A stretch of 64,000 nt of DNA from assembly GCF_001570765.1 (NCBI RefSeq), contig NZ_BCSH01000017.1, positions 21,802-85,801 on the forward strand. The letters run 5' to 3'. The notes beneath the pieces are model-generated. The model was not told the DNA's origin, made no database searches, and worked only from the letters and a program-made list of their open reading frames with translations. Within the stretch, counting starts at the first letter, position 1, and the number at the start of each line of letters is the position of its first letter. Positions 17,268 through 26,000 of the stretch are shown piece by piece. The translations under genes and the position numbers were made by a program. Source of the stretch: Nocardiopsis listeri NBRC 13360. Its GTDB lineage: Bacteria; Actinomycetota; Actinomycetes; Streptosporangiales; Streptosporangiaceae.

Positions 17268-17467
17268 TCGGGGCTCCCAGCAGGAGAAACGGGTATCGAC
17301 TGGTCATCGTTAACACGCCCCGACCGGTCCCGCCCCCGAAACGGATGAACGCCCGCTTTTATCCCCCGTCCCGTCCGACGAGACCTCGGCCCCTGGAGCC
17401 CGACGTACCGATTGGTACGTTCTCAGCGCCGCTCTCCCCCACTCCAGCGCTCTCGGAAGGACCACCC

Positions 17468-18028
17468 GTGCCCACCATCCTCTCCCCCCGCGGCCCCTTG
17501 CTCCGGCTCACCGCGCTCGCCGCCGCGACCACCGCCTCGGTCCTCCTCGCCCCTTCCACCGCGATCGCCGAGGATGATCGCGCGCACAGCTCCTCCGTGG
17601 AGGTCATCATCACCGACGATGGCTTCTACGAGGTCGGTGAGGACGTGGAGAGCCTGAAGACCTTCCTGGACGAGAACCCCCGGTACGCCGACGCCGTGGA
17701 CGACCCCGGCGAGGTCGGCGAGGTCGGCGAGGTCGGCGCCCTGGCCGCCGAATCGGCCGCGCTCACCCACGGCACCCTCACCATCCGGACCACCGACTGC
17801 ACCACCGCGAAGGTGAGCTACTCCAAGGCCTCCGGAAGCCGGATCACCGTGGAGCTGCGCGTGGGCCAGATCGGTCGCCTGGAACGCAGGGGCGGTCCCC
17901 GGGTGGTCTCCACGGGCCGGTCCGCGTCCTTCACCACCGGCATCGCCTCGTTCGGCGACGTCCAGGGCCGGATGCACGTCTCGGAGCAGGACACGACGTT
18001 CCGCACCGGCTATGTCTCCTGCCGTTGA
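17468..18028 (+). CDS. small secreted protein of unknown function
   Basis: A 186-residue protein starting at a GTG with GGAAGGA upstream. Residues 1-34 form a signal peptide ending near AIAED. The mature part contains a short Gly-Glu-Val repeat (residues 81-89) and a C-terminal beta-rich region with two Cys (TTDCTTAKVSY and a terminal SCR) that could form a disulfide. I do not recognise the family. A longer in-frame start at 17345 lacks a ribosome site and would destroy the signal peptide. Confidence 0.65.
   Translation: MPTILSPRGPLLRLTALAAATTASVLLAPSTAIAEDDRAHSSSVEVIITDDGFYEVGEDVESLKTFLDENPRYADAVDDPGEVGEVGEVGALAAESAALTHGTLTIRTTDCTTAKVSYSKASGSRITVELRVGQIGRLERRGGPRVVSTGRSASFTTGIASFGDVQGRMHVSEQDTTFRTGYVSCR
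17708..17734 (+). repeat. three tandem 9-base repeats within a coding region
   Basis: The unit GGCGAGGTC occurs three times in a row, encoding Gly-Glu-Val repeats in the small secreted protein. Unit gain or loss would keep the frame. Confidence 0.85.
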
Positions 18029-18042
18029 CCCGTGTTCGGACC

Positions 18043-18086
18043 ACGACGAGGGGCGCGGACACCGTCGTGCCCACGCCCCTCGTCGT
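18043..18086. terminator. bidirectional terminator between the secreted protein gene and pckG
   Basis: Perfect 13-bp arms at 18043-18055 and 18074-18086 around an 18-nt loop. The hairpin lies between convergent genes and could serve both. Confidence 0.65.
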
Positions 18087-18133
18087 CGGTCGACCCCCGA
18101 TGTGCGGAGAAGGGAGGGGGACGACCCGGGTGG

Positions 18134-19954
18134 CTACCCGTCCAGGCGGTCCACCAGCGCGTGGTACTCGTCCCAGAGCTCGTTCGGGAGGTTGTCACCG
18201 AAGGTCCTGAAGAACTCGGGGACCAGCGCGGCTTCCTGCTTCCAGACGTCGGGGTCGACGTCGAGGACGAACTTCATGTCCTCGTCGGAGATGTCCAGCC
18301 CCTCGGTGTCGATGCCGTCGGCGGTCGGCACCAGACCGATCGGGGTCTCCACGGCCTCGGCCTCGCCTTCGAGCCGCTCGACGATCCACTTGATGACGCG
18401 GCTGTTCTCACCGAAGCCCGGCCAGACGATCTCGCCGTCGGCGTTCTTCTTGAACCAGTTGACGTAGAAGATCTTCGGCAACTCGGCCTGGTCGGCGCCG
18501 GCACCGATCTTCAGCCAGTGGGCGAAGTAGTCGCCCATGTTGTAGCCGCAGAACGGCAACATCGCGAACGGGTCGCGGCGCAGCTCGCCGACGGAGCCCT
18601 CCTGGGCGGCGGTCTTCTCGGAGGAGACGTTGGCGCCGAGGTAGACGCCGTGCTGCCAGCTGAGGGACTCGCTCACCAGCGGCACCGCGGTGGCGCGGCG
18701 GCCACCGAACAGGATGGCCGAGATCGGCACACCCGCGGGGTCCTCCCACTCGTCGGCGATCGTCGGGGCCTGCCCGGCCGGGGTGGTGAAGCGGGAGTTG
18801 GGGTGGGCGGCGGGCTCACCGGACCCGGGGGTCCAGGGACGGCCCTTCCAGTCGGTCAGACCGGCCGGGGGCTCCTCGGTGAGGCCCTCCCACCACACGT
18901 CGCCGTCCTCGGTGAGGGCGACGTTGGTGAAGATGCTGTTGCCCCACAGTGTCTCGACCGCGTTGGCGTTGGTCTTGGCGCCGGTGCCGGGCGCGACGCC
19001 GAAGAAGCCGGCCTCGGGGTTGATGGCGCGCAGCCGTCCGTCGGCGCCGAAGCGCATCCAGGCGATGTCGTCACCGACGGTCTCGACCTTCCAGCCGGGG
19101 ATGGTCGGCTGGAGCATGGCGAGGTTGGTCTTGCCGCAGGCGCTCGGGAAGGCGGCGGCGACGTAGTGTGACCTTCCCCGCGGCGAGGTCACCTTGAGGA
19201 TCAGCATGTGCTCGGCGAGCCAGCCCTCGTCGCGGGCCATGACCGAGGCGATGCGCAGCGCGTAGCACTTCTTGCCGAGCAGGGCGTTGCCGCCGTAGCC
19301 GGATCCGTAGGACCAGATCTCACGGGTCTCGGGGAAGTGCGAGATGTACTTGGTGGTGTTGCAGGGCCAGGCGACGTCCTGCTGTCCGGGCTCCAGCGGG
19401 GCGCCGACGGAGTGGATGGCCTTGACGAACTCGCCGCGTTCCTCGATGAGGCGCAGGGCGGCGGCGCCCATGCGGGCCATGACGCGCATGGAGACGACGA
19501 CGTAGGGGGAGTCGGTGATCTCGACGCCGAGCTGGGAGATGTCACCGCCGAGGGGACCCATGCAGAAGGGCACCACGTACATGGTGCGGCCGCGCATGGC
19601 TCCCTTGAAGACCTCGCCGAAGGTGGCGCGCATCTCGTCCGGGGCGATCCAGTTGTTGGTGGGGCCCGCGTCCTCTTCGCGCTCGGAGCAGATGAAGGTG
19701 CGGTCCTCCACTCGGGCGACGTCGCTCGGGTCCGACTTGCAGTAGAAGCTGTTGGGCCGTTTCGCGGAGTCGAGGCGGGTGAACGTGCCCTGCTCGACCA
19801 GTAGGTCGGTGAGGCGGGTCCACTCCTCCTCGGAGCCGTCACACCACACGACCTCGTCCGGCCTGGTCAGCTCCGCGACGTCACGAACCCAGGAGATGAG
19901 TTCTTCGTTGTCGGTCAGGGCGGTGCCCACGTCAATACCCACGTCAGCAGTCAC
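18134..19954 (-). CDS. pckG: phosphoenolpyruvate carboxykinase (GTP)
   Basis: A 606-residue GTP-dependent PEP carboxykinase, the usual family length. It converts oxaloacetate plus GTP to PEP, GDP and CO2, feeding gluconeogenesis when cells grow on acetate or amino acids. The kinase-1a loop with its reactive Cys ([12 protein letters not shown]), the metal site (GDDIAWMRF) and the nucleotide-binding [12 protein letters not shown] strand are all present. The GTG at 19954 has GAGGAG upstream. The 336-base region before it carries palindromic sites resembling DasR operators. Its presence with acetate symporters fits growth on short carboxylates. Confidence 0.95.
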   Translation of the reverse strand: MTADVGIDVGTALTDNEELISWVRDVAELTRPDEVVWCDGSEEEWTRLTDLLVEQGTFTRLDSAKRPNSFYCKSDPSDVARVEDRTFICSEREEDAGPTNNWIAPDEMRATFGEVFKGAMRGRTMYVVPFCMGPLGGDISQLGVEITDSPYVVVSMRVMARMGAAALRLIEERGEFVKAIHSVGAPLEPGQQDVAWPCNTTKYISHFPETREIWSYGSGYGGNALLGKKCYALRIASVMARDEGWLAEHMLILKVTSPRGRSHYVAAAFPSACGKTNLAMLQPTIPGWKVETVGDDIAWMRFGADGRLRAINPEAGFFGVAPGTGAKTNANAVETLWGNSIFTNVALTEDGDVWWEGLTEEPPAGLTDWKGRPWTPGSGEPAAHPNSRFTTPAGQAPTIADEWEDPAGVPISAILFGGRRATAVPLVSESLSWQHGVYLGANVSSEKTAAQEGSVGELRRDPFAMLPFCGYNMGDYFAHWLKIGAGADQAELPKIFYVNWFKKNADGEIVWPGFGENSRVIKWIVERLEGEAEAVETPIGLVPTADGIDTEGLDISDEDMKFVLDVDPDVWKQEAALVPEFFRTFGDNLPNELWDEYHALVDRLDG

Positions 19955-20012
19955 AACGGCTCCTCTTCGAATGACGAGATCTCTCGAATGATGAACGACG
20001 AGGAGCGGAACT

Positions 20013-20033
20013 GACCAATTGGTCTAGGCCAGT
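20013..20033. promoter_or_regulatory. DasR-like operator upstream of pckG
   Basis: ATTGGTCTAGGCCAGT at 20018-20033 matches 13 of 16 positions of the dre consensus ACTGGTCTAGACCACT as I remember it. It overlaps a 12-bp perfect palindrome GACCAATTGGTC (20013-20024), and a further TGGTCTA follows at 20033-20039. A half-site CTAGACCACT sits at 20265-20274. All lie in the 336-base region 19955-20290 upstream of pckG, where nothing else is recognisable. The match is from memory, not a matrix scan. Confidence 0.5.
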
Positions 20034-20290
20034 GGTCTAATAATGGCCGCACGGGATATCGGATTCCGCTGCATGGCAAGGGATTCGGGCACTCGACCAC
20101 GGTGTGCCCGCACACGCTCAACGGGCTCGCCCCGACACGGCTCGGAGCAGCTTTTCCCTGCGTCGCGGGCCGAAGGCACGTCCACGACGACACACCGTGC
20201 CATTCGTCACACGGGCTCACCGTCCGGGCACCGAAGCGCCGCGGAGGCGCGGAACGAACACCCTCTAGACCACTGCCGGGTCTTCGCAGT

Positions 20291-21193
20291 TCAACGAAGT
20301 ATGGCCACCGGGCCCCGGGCGCCGTGCAGGACCGAGTGACTCACCGATCCCAGCAGCAGGCCGCGGAACCCGCCGCGGCCGCGCGAGCCCACCACGATCA
20401 GGTCGGCGGGGGTGGCCTCCTCCAGAAGGGCCACCACCGGGTGCGCACGGACCACCCGCGTGTGCACCCGAACCTTGGACCGCATCAACCGCAGGTCCAT
20501 CAGTTCCTCGTCCAGGGCCTGCCTGGCGGCCTCCGCGGCCGTCGCGTCGTCGAACAGTTCCGGCGGGATGGGACCGGTCGCGGCGGCGAACGCCACCAAC
20601 GGTTGCCAGGCGCTGACCGCCACCAGGTCGGCGTCGGCGAACTCCGCCTGGTCGAAGGCGAACCTCAACGCTCGCCGGCTCGGCTCGGAACCGTCCGCAC
20701 CCACGATGACCCGGCTGCGCACCCCGTGCGCGGCGGCGTGGTCCCGGGGCAGCACTATGACCGGCACCGGTGAACGAGCGGCCAGTTCGATGCCCACCGA
20801 CCCCACGAACGCCGCGGCGATCCCGCTCAGTCCGCGCGAGCCCACCACGACCGCCGCCACCCCCGGTTCGTGGGACTCCGTGATCAGGGCCTGGGCGGGC
20901 CGGTCGAACGACATCCGGGTGCGCACGGACAGTTCGGGGAACAGCCGCGACACCCAATCCTCGGCGTGGTCGAGCAGGGTCCGGGCCCCCGAGCCCTCCG
21001 TCGCCCGGGCCTGCTCCTCGACGCTCGACCACACGTCGAAACCGTCCGTGGCCAGCGGGCGCGCGGCGGCCACGATCAACACGCCCAGGCCACGAAGCAT
21101 GGCCTGGTACGCCGACCATTCCAACGCGTGCCTGCTGGAGTCGCTGCCGTCCACCCCCACGACCATCCATCGTGTCGTGGTAGCGCCGTTCAT
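20291..21193 (-). CDS. tandem universal stress protein (two Usp domains)
   Basis: A 300-residue protein made of two Usp domains, residues 8-150 and 160-300. Each has the start VVGVDGS / VIVGADGSEPS and the ATP-binding GX2GX9G(S/T) motif (GSRGLSGIAAAFVGS; GSRGRGGFRGLLLGS). Tandem Usp proteins bind ATP and are induced in hypoxia or stationary phase in actinobacteria; the biochemical role is poorly defined. The ATG at 21193 is preceded by GGAAAGGG. A longer start at 21289 is basic and low-complexity and is rejected. Confidence 0.88.
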   Translation of the reverse strand: MNGATTTRWMVVGVDGSDSSRHALEWSAYQAMLRGLGVLIVAAARPLATDGFDVWSSVEEQARATEGSGARTLLDHAEDWVSRLFPELSVRTRMSFDRPAQALITESHEPGVAAVVVGSRGLSGIAAAFVGSVGIELAARSPVPVIVLPRDHAAAHGVRSRVIVGADGSEPSRRALRFAFDQAEFADADLVAVSAWQPLVAFAAATGPIPPELFDDATAAEAARQALDEELMDLRLMRSKVRVHTRVVRAHPVVALLEEATPADLIVVGSRGRGGFRGLLLGSVSHSVLHGARGPVAILR

Positions 21194-21424
21194 CTGCGTG
21201 CGCCCTTTCCGTAGGTCTCGGCGGTCATGGGATCTTCGCCTCCGCCGGTGTTTCCATGCTCTTCCCGATGATGCCGTCCGAACACGCACCGGCGGATAAC
21301 AGTGCCGCCGCGAGTTGGGTGACGTAAAGTCCCAAGACGACCAGTGTCCCCGCAGGAACGGAACGCGCGGACGTCAGGTCGCGTCCGAGAGACATAAGCG
21401 AGTCATCGGCGGATGGGGAGCGCG

Positions 21425-22153
21425 ATGTCCCACTCGAACACCGGACACCTGCACTGGGACCACCGTGACGGCCGTGTGGCCGCGGTGGTGGCCGCCGTGG
21501 TCTACAGCATGTGGGCGCTGGAGGTCGTCTTTCCCGTCGGGCTCGGATCCGGCACCGGCGCGTTGGCCGACCCCGAATCCACCTTCGGGCGGATGTTGGA
21601 CAGCGCCCACCGGACCGCGGCGATCCTGGTCGTGCTCGCCGCCGGCCTCGGGCTGGCGCTGGGCGCCGAGCGACCGCGCCGTTGGCTGACGATCTCGTGG
21701 TGGTCCATGGTCGTGTTCGGCGTCACGTCCTTGACCTCGTCCCTGCTGCCCGGGCGATGTGTGGTGTCCACCGACGCGGCGTGCGCGGTGGAGTCCGTGG
21801 TGGAGGGGATGGGCGGGGTGAGCGTCCTCCAGCCACCGCTGGCCGTGGTCGCGACCCTCGCGGCGTTGGTGGCCTCGGCCGCGCTCACCAGGGACCGGCA
21901 CGTGGCGGGCGAGCGCTCCTGGATCGTGTTGGCGCTGATCACCGCCGCGCAGGCGGTGGCCGCCGTGGCCGTCCTGGTGCTCGCCGCCGGCCTGTACCTC
22001 TCGTCCGGGGACGGCTCCCCGGGTGTCGCGTTGGGGATGGCGGAACGCCTCCACCTGGTGACGGTCGCCCTGTGGCTGCTGGCCGTGGGGTTGATCCCCG
22101 GCCACTGGAAGCGGCGTGGCGGCCGGATCCGCGCGCCCGAGCGGCTGAGCTGA
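21425..22153 (+). CDS. DUF998-like integral membrane protein
   Basis: A 242-residue membrane protein with about six hydrophobic helices, resembling DUF998 proteins. The N-terminal helix (AAVVAAVVYSMWALEVVF) is followed by a short luminal loop and further helices near residues 55-75, 85-105, 140-160, 170-195 and 205-220. Two Cys lie in the loop RCVVSTDAACAVES, possibly a disulfide. The ATG at 21425 is chosen over 21413 because GGGGAG lies at proper spacing. Function is unknown. Confidence 0.65.
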   Translation: MSHSNTGHLHWDHRDGRVAAVVAAVVYSMWALEVVFPVGLGSGTGALADPESTFGRMLDSAHRTAAILVVLAAGLGLALGAERPRRWLTISWWSMVVFGVTSLTSSLLPGRCVVSTDAACAVESVVEGMGGVSVLQPPLAVVATLAALVASAALTRDRHVAGERSWIVLALITAAQAVAAVAVLVLAAGLYLSSGDGSPGVALGMAERLHLVTVALWLLAVGLIPGHWKRRGGRIRAPERLS

Positions 22154-22172
22154 CCCGCTCTCACACCACCCG

Positions 22173-22206
22173 TCCGACACCCTCCGCAACCTCGGAGGGT
22201 GTCGGA
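22173..22206. terminator. bidirectional terminator between convergent genes
   Basis: A perfect 14-bp stem (22173-22186 with 22193-22206) and a 6-nt loop, 20 bases after the membrane protein stop and 197 bases beyond the helR stop. The rest of 22154-22402 has nothing recognisable. Confidence 0.75.
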
Positions 22207-22402
22207 GCCTTCGAGGCCGCTCCCTCGGCCGACGACGTGCCCCGGCCACTCGGTGAAGGCCTCCGAGGCGGCCCGGGTGCCGGGTGTGTCGGCCCCCGGT
22301 GCGGTTCGCGCAGGTCCTCGTCGGCGCGTTCCGGTTCGTCGGCCCCGGCCCGTTCCAGCGTCCGCCGCAGCCGCCGGTCCAGGGCCGGGCGCGCGTCCGA
22401 AT

Positions 22403-24562
22403 TCAGGCGAGTTCGGGTGGCAGGGCTCGGCCGTGGACCACGTGCAGTGAACTCACCGCTCGGGTCAGGGCCACGTACAGGCGGTTTGCTCCCCGTTCCT
22501 CGGCCTCGACGATGGCGGCGGGCTCGACCACCACCACGGCGTCGAACTCCAGGCCCTTGGCCAGGCTCGCGGGGACCGCGATCAGTCGGGCGTCGTCCAG
22601 ACCGACCTCGCCCAACAAGGGCGCCTCCACCCCTTCGGCGGCCAGGGCCGACCTCAGTTCGGCGATCTGGCGGTCGGCGGCTACCAGCCCCACCGATCCC
22701 TCTCCCTTGAGCGCGGCGCGGCAGGCCTCCGCCACCGTGGGGGCCGGGTCCCCCGCGACCGGGGAGAGGCGCAGCGCTCCGGGTGATCGGCGCACCGCGG
22801 TCGGAGCCCCCAGCCCGGGGGCGATGGTGGGCAGCAGTCGGGCGGCGAAGTCGATGATCTGCGCGGGCACCCGGTAGCCACGGTCCAGCACGTGCAGGTG
22901 GCCGGTGGGTTTTCCCAGGTGTTCCAGGAGCGTCGACCAGTTCCGCGCGGCCGAAGGACTCGTGCCCTGGGCGATGTCACCGAGAACCGTGAGCGAGCCG
23001 GAACCGCTGCGTCGCGCGATCGCCCGGCACTGCATCGGGCTCAGGTCCTGGGCCTCGTCCACCACGACGTGCCCCATCCCGGAGGGGCGTTCGATCAGCG
23101 CCGCCGCTTCGTCCACCAGTGCCAGGTCCTCTTCCGACCATTTCGCGGACTTGGGGCCGCGCGGGTTGCCCGGTAGCCGCAGCAGGGCCTGTTCCTCGGC
23201 GGTGAGCAGGCCCTCCGCCGCGCGGGCCAGGCGTTCGGGGTCGGCGAGCAGCCCCAGCACCAGCTTCAGCGGATCGACCTTGGGCCACAGCGTGGTGACC
23301 GCCGTACGGATCGCCGGGTCCCGGCGTACCCGTGTGTGCGTGCGGTCGTCGCAGGTCCGCCCCTCGGCCTCCATCTGGGTGAGGATCACGTGCGCCATGC
23401 GGTGCGAGAGCAGTTCACGCCCCGAACCGTAGGCCACCCCGCGTTCGGCGAGTTCGGTGACGAGCGGGCGCACGTCCTCCGGGTACAGCCGCCACCGGCG
23501 CGAGCCCCCGCGCACCATCACCGTCTCCTCCGGTTCGCGCAGGTGCGCCCACAGGTCGCGACGGAGCACCTCGGCCATGACCGCGGAACCCTTGACCCGC
23601 GCGACCTCCGGGGACTCCACCCGGCGGATCCATCCCTGAGGGTGCCCGGCCCGCTCGGGCAGGTCCCGGGTGAGCAGGTCGACGACGGTGGTCTGGTGGA
23701 CGTCCACCTCCCCGAGGGCGGGTAGGACGTCGCGGATGTAGGACAGGAAGGACCGGTTGGGCCCGATGATCGCCACTCCGGTTCGGGAGAGCCGTGCGCG
23801 CTCGGTGTAGAGCAGGTAGGCGATGCGGTGCAGGCCCACGACGGTCTTGCCGGTGCCGGGCGCGCCCTGGACGCACAGGGTGGTATCCAGCGGCGCTCGG
23901 ACCAGGTCGTCCTGCTCGGGCTGGATGGTGGCGACGATGTCGCGCATGGGTCCGGTGCGCGGCCGTTCGATCTCCGTGCTGAGGAGCTCGCTGGTGGGGG
24001 CCGGTGCGTCCGGGTCGACCAGGAGGTCCTCGTCCTCGAAGGCGGTGAGGAGCGTCCGGGGCTCACCGTCGGCGTCGGCCGTGGTGGTGAACCCGTAGCG
24101 GCGCCGGGTGCGCACCAGCATCCGGTCCGCGGGCGAGGCCCGGTAGTAGGCGATGCTGATGGGCGCGCGCCAGTCCAGGACCATGGGACGGCCGTCGGCG
24201 TCGTACACGTGGCGTCGGCCGATGTGGATCCGGTCGGGCTCGTCGGCGGCGCGGGGTCCGGCCTCGTCCTCTTCGTCCTCCTCCAGGAAGACGGTGCCGT
24301 GGTCGAAGTCCAGGCGCCCGAAGTACAGGGGCGCGTCGGGGATGTCGGTCAACTCCGCGAGTCGACGCTCACGGCCGCGGCGCAGGGCGGCGTCGGTGAC
24401 CTTGTCCTTGACCACGTCACCGAAGAGCAGTTCGGTGGCGTCGACGTGCTCGCGCATGCGGTCCAGGGCGGCGCGTGCCGCGGCGAGGTGACGGCGTTCG
24501 GACGCGAGTTCGGGGTCGGGTTCGGACTCGGCGGGCATGGTCGTGGGATCGGTCGTGGTCAT
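22403..24562 (-). CDS. helR: HelD/HelR-type RNA polymerase-associated helicase-like ATPase
   Basis: A 719-residue UvrD-like superfamily 1 ATPase of the HelD/HelR group. The N-terminal coiled coil (SERRHLAAARAALDRMREH) is the arm that enters RNA polymerase channels in HelD. Walker A is GAPGTGKTVVGLHR, Walker B is VVVDEAQDLSPMQ, and motif VI-like VALTRAVSSLHVVHG is at the end. HelD-class proteins remove RNA polymerase from stalled complexes. Actinomycete HelR can also displace rifamycin from the polymerase and give intrinsic resistance. The ATG at 24562 has AGAGGT upstream. I found no convincing rifamycin-associated element upstream, so whether this copy is rifamycin-linked is unsettled. Confidence 0.82.
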   Translation of the reverse strand: MTTTDPTTMPAESEPDPELASERRHLAAARAALDRMREHVDATELLFGDVVKDKVTDAALRRGRERRLAELTDIPDAPLYFGRLDFDHGTVFLEEDEEDEAGPRAADEPDRIHIGRRHVYDADGRPMVLDWRAPISIAYYRASPADRMLVRTRRRYGFTTTADADGEPRTLLTAFEDEDLLVDPDAPAPTSELLSTEIERPRTGPMRDIVATIQPEQDDLVRAPLDTTLCVQGAPGTGKTVVGLHRIAYLLYTERARLSRTGVAIIGPNRSFLSYIRDVLPALGEVDVHQTTVVDLLTRDLPERAGHPQGWIRRVESPEVARVKGSAVMAEVLRRDLWAHLREPEETVMVRGGSRRWRLYPEDVRPLVTELAERGVAYGSGRELLSHRMAHVILTQMEAEGRTCDDRTHTRVRRDPAIRTAVTTLWPKVDPLKLVLGLLADPERLARAAEGLLTAEEQALLRLPGNPRGPKSAKWSEEDLALVDEAAALIERPSGMGHVVVDEAQDLSPMQCRAIARRSGSGSLTVLGDIAQGTSPSAARNWSTLLEHLGKPTGHLHVLDRGYRVPAQIIDFAARLLPTIAPGLGAPTAVRRSPGALRLSPVAGDPAPTVAEACRAALKGEGSVGLVAADRQIAELRSALAAEGVEAPLLGEVGLDDARLIAVPASLAKGLEFDAVVVVEPAAIVEAEERGANRLYVALTRAVSSLHVVHGRALPPELA

Positions 24563-24760
24563 GGGCGGACCTCTGGTCGGCGGGACAGGACGCGGCTTCG
24601 CGCGTGCGCGGGGTCCCGCCCCGGTCACCGATGAGGTCCGGTTCGTTCCGATCCATTGAGCGCGCACAGACGACCCCGTGGGGTTGCGAGGCCGAACGGT
24701 CCAATCTACCCGAACGGGCGGACCCCGCCCTTTTACGCAGCCTTTGGCCGGTTTCGTCCC

Positions 24761-25705
24761 TCAGGTCTTGCGCAGGCGAACCCGACTGACGCGGTGGTCC
24801 TCGCCTTTGAACAGCACGAGCGTGGCGCGGCCACGGGTCGGGCGGATGTTCTCCAGGAGGTTCACCTCGTTGACGGTGCGCCAGGTGTTGGCCGCGAAAT
24901 CCATGGCCTCGTCCTCGCCGATGGTGGTGGCCATGTGGTGGAAGTAGGAGCGCGGGTCGGAGAAGGCGGTCCGGCGCAGTTCCCGGAACCGGTCCAGGTA
25001 CCAGTTGCGGACGTTCTCCGCCTTGGCGTCGACGTAGATGGAGTAGTCGAAGAAGTCGGCGACGGCCAGGCGCCCGGCGGTGGCGGGCTGTAGGACGTTG
25101 ATGCCCTCCACGATGAGGATGTCGGGCCGGTGCACCGTCTGGCGCTCGCCGGGCACCACGTCGTAGTGCAGGTGGGAGTACACCGGAATGTCGAGGCGCT
25201 CGGCGCCGGCCTTCATCTCCGAGACGAACCTGACCAGGGCACGCCGGTCGTAGCTCTCCGGGAACCCTTTTCGCCGCATGAGTCCGCGGGACTGCAGGAC
25301 GGAGTTGGGGTACAGGAAGTTGTCGGTGCTGACCAGCTCGACGTCGGGATGGTTGGGCCACTGGGCGAGCAGGGAGCGCAGGAGCCGCGCGGTGGTGGAC
25401 TTGCCCACGGCCACGCTTCCGGCGACCCCGATGATGAACGGGGCCGGGCGATCGGACTCGCCGAGGAACGCGCGCACCGCCGCGTGCCGCTGTTGGGTGG
25501 CGCCGACGTACAGGTTGAGCAACCTGGACAGGGGCAGGTAGATGTCGCGCACCTCCTCGAGGGAGGTGGGGTCGTTGGTCCCGCGAAGCTCGTTGAGGTC
25601 GGCTTCGGTCAGGGACAGGGGCGTGGAGGCGCGGAGCGCGGCCCAGGCCGGGCGGTCCAACTCCACGTACGGTGAGGAGAAGCCGTTCTTCGTCACGTGA
25701 GACAC
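24761..25705 (-). CDS. coaA: type I pantothenate kinase
   Basis: A 314-residue bacterial type I pantothenate kinase, which phosphorylates pantothenate as the first step of coenzyme A synthesis. The Walker A is [17 protein letters not shown], followed by [10 protein letters not shown] and the family strand [26 protein letters not shown] and VEGINVLQ complete the substrate region, and the C-terminal half is typical. The GTG at 25705 is chosen because TAGGGT sits eight bases upstream like a leaderless -10 box; a GTG three codons later is possible. It is divergent from glmS and shares a 294-base region rich in palindromes. Confidence 0.93.
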   Translation of the reverse strand: MSHVTKNGFSSPYVELDRPAWAALRASTPLSLTEADLNELRGTNDPTSLEEVRDIYLPLSRLLNLYVGATQQRHAAVRAFLGESDRPAPFIIGVAGSVAVGKSTTARLLRSLLAQWPNHPDVELVSTDNFLYPNSVLQSRGLMRRKGFPESYDRRALVRFVSEMKAGAERLDIPVYSHLHYDVVPGERQTVHRPDILIVEGINVLQPATAGRLAVADFFDYSIYVDAKAENVRNWYLDRFRELRRTAFSDPRSYFHHMATTIGEDEAMDFAANTWRTVNEVNLLENIRPTRGRATLVLFKGEDHRVSRVRLRKT

Positions 25706-25840
25706 GGTTGACCACCCTAGAGCAGCCGCTCCGCCGTCCCGGGCGGCCGGCCCCCTCATTGGCCGACCTGGTGCGTGATCGTTCCCGAAACCACACGTTC
25801 ACCACGCCGACTCCGAAGGTTTTTTGTCCTGATTCGGACG

Positions 25841-25860
25841 GAGTGGAACCGGTTCCACTC
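25841..25860. promoter_or_regulatory. 20-bp perfect palindrome between coaA and glmS
   Basis: GAGTGGAACC / GGTTCCACTC is a perfect 20-bp dyad with a central CCGG step, the style of a LacI-family operator. It lies 140 bases before glmS and 136 bases before coaA, so it could act on either. No LacI-type regulator gene is in the window. Confidence 0.55.
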
Positions 25861-25909
25861 GCGGACCAGACCAGTCCTCCCACCTGCGCGATCCATCCCG
25901 CATACACCA

Positions 25910-25957
25910 AATGGTCTATACCGCGACCTGCGAAAACAGCGAGTGGTATGGACCTCT
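25910..25957. promoter_or_regulatory. pair of DasR-like operators upstream of glmS
   Basis: AATGGTCTATACCGCG (25910-25925) and AGTGGTATGGACCTCT (25942-25957) match about 12 and 13 of 16 positions of a dre-type consensus (A-C/G-TGGTCTAGACCACT, from memory). The sites are 32 bases apart. A weaker site on the other strand lies at 25862-25877, and a TGGTCGAACCA dyad at 25961-25971. They sit directly over the presumed glmS promoter. Confidence 0.55.
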
Positions 25958-25986
25958 CACTGGTCGAACCAGCGCACCTTTTCACT

Positions 25987-26000
25987 TACGCTGGCGGCCA
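25987..26000 (+). promoter_or_regulatory. -10 box of a probable leaderless glmS promoter
   Basis: TACGCT at 25987-25992 is followed by seven bases and the ATG; no Shine-Dalgarno is present. The same hexamer and spacing occur before serC. Confidence 0.5.

Noticed and set aside
24563..24760. A possible rifamycin-associated element upstream of helR
   Set aside because: Only loose GGGGTTGCG-type similarity near 24678 was found, with no matching inverse half, so I do not call it.
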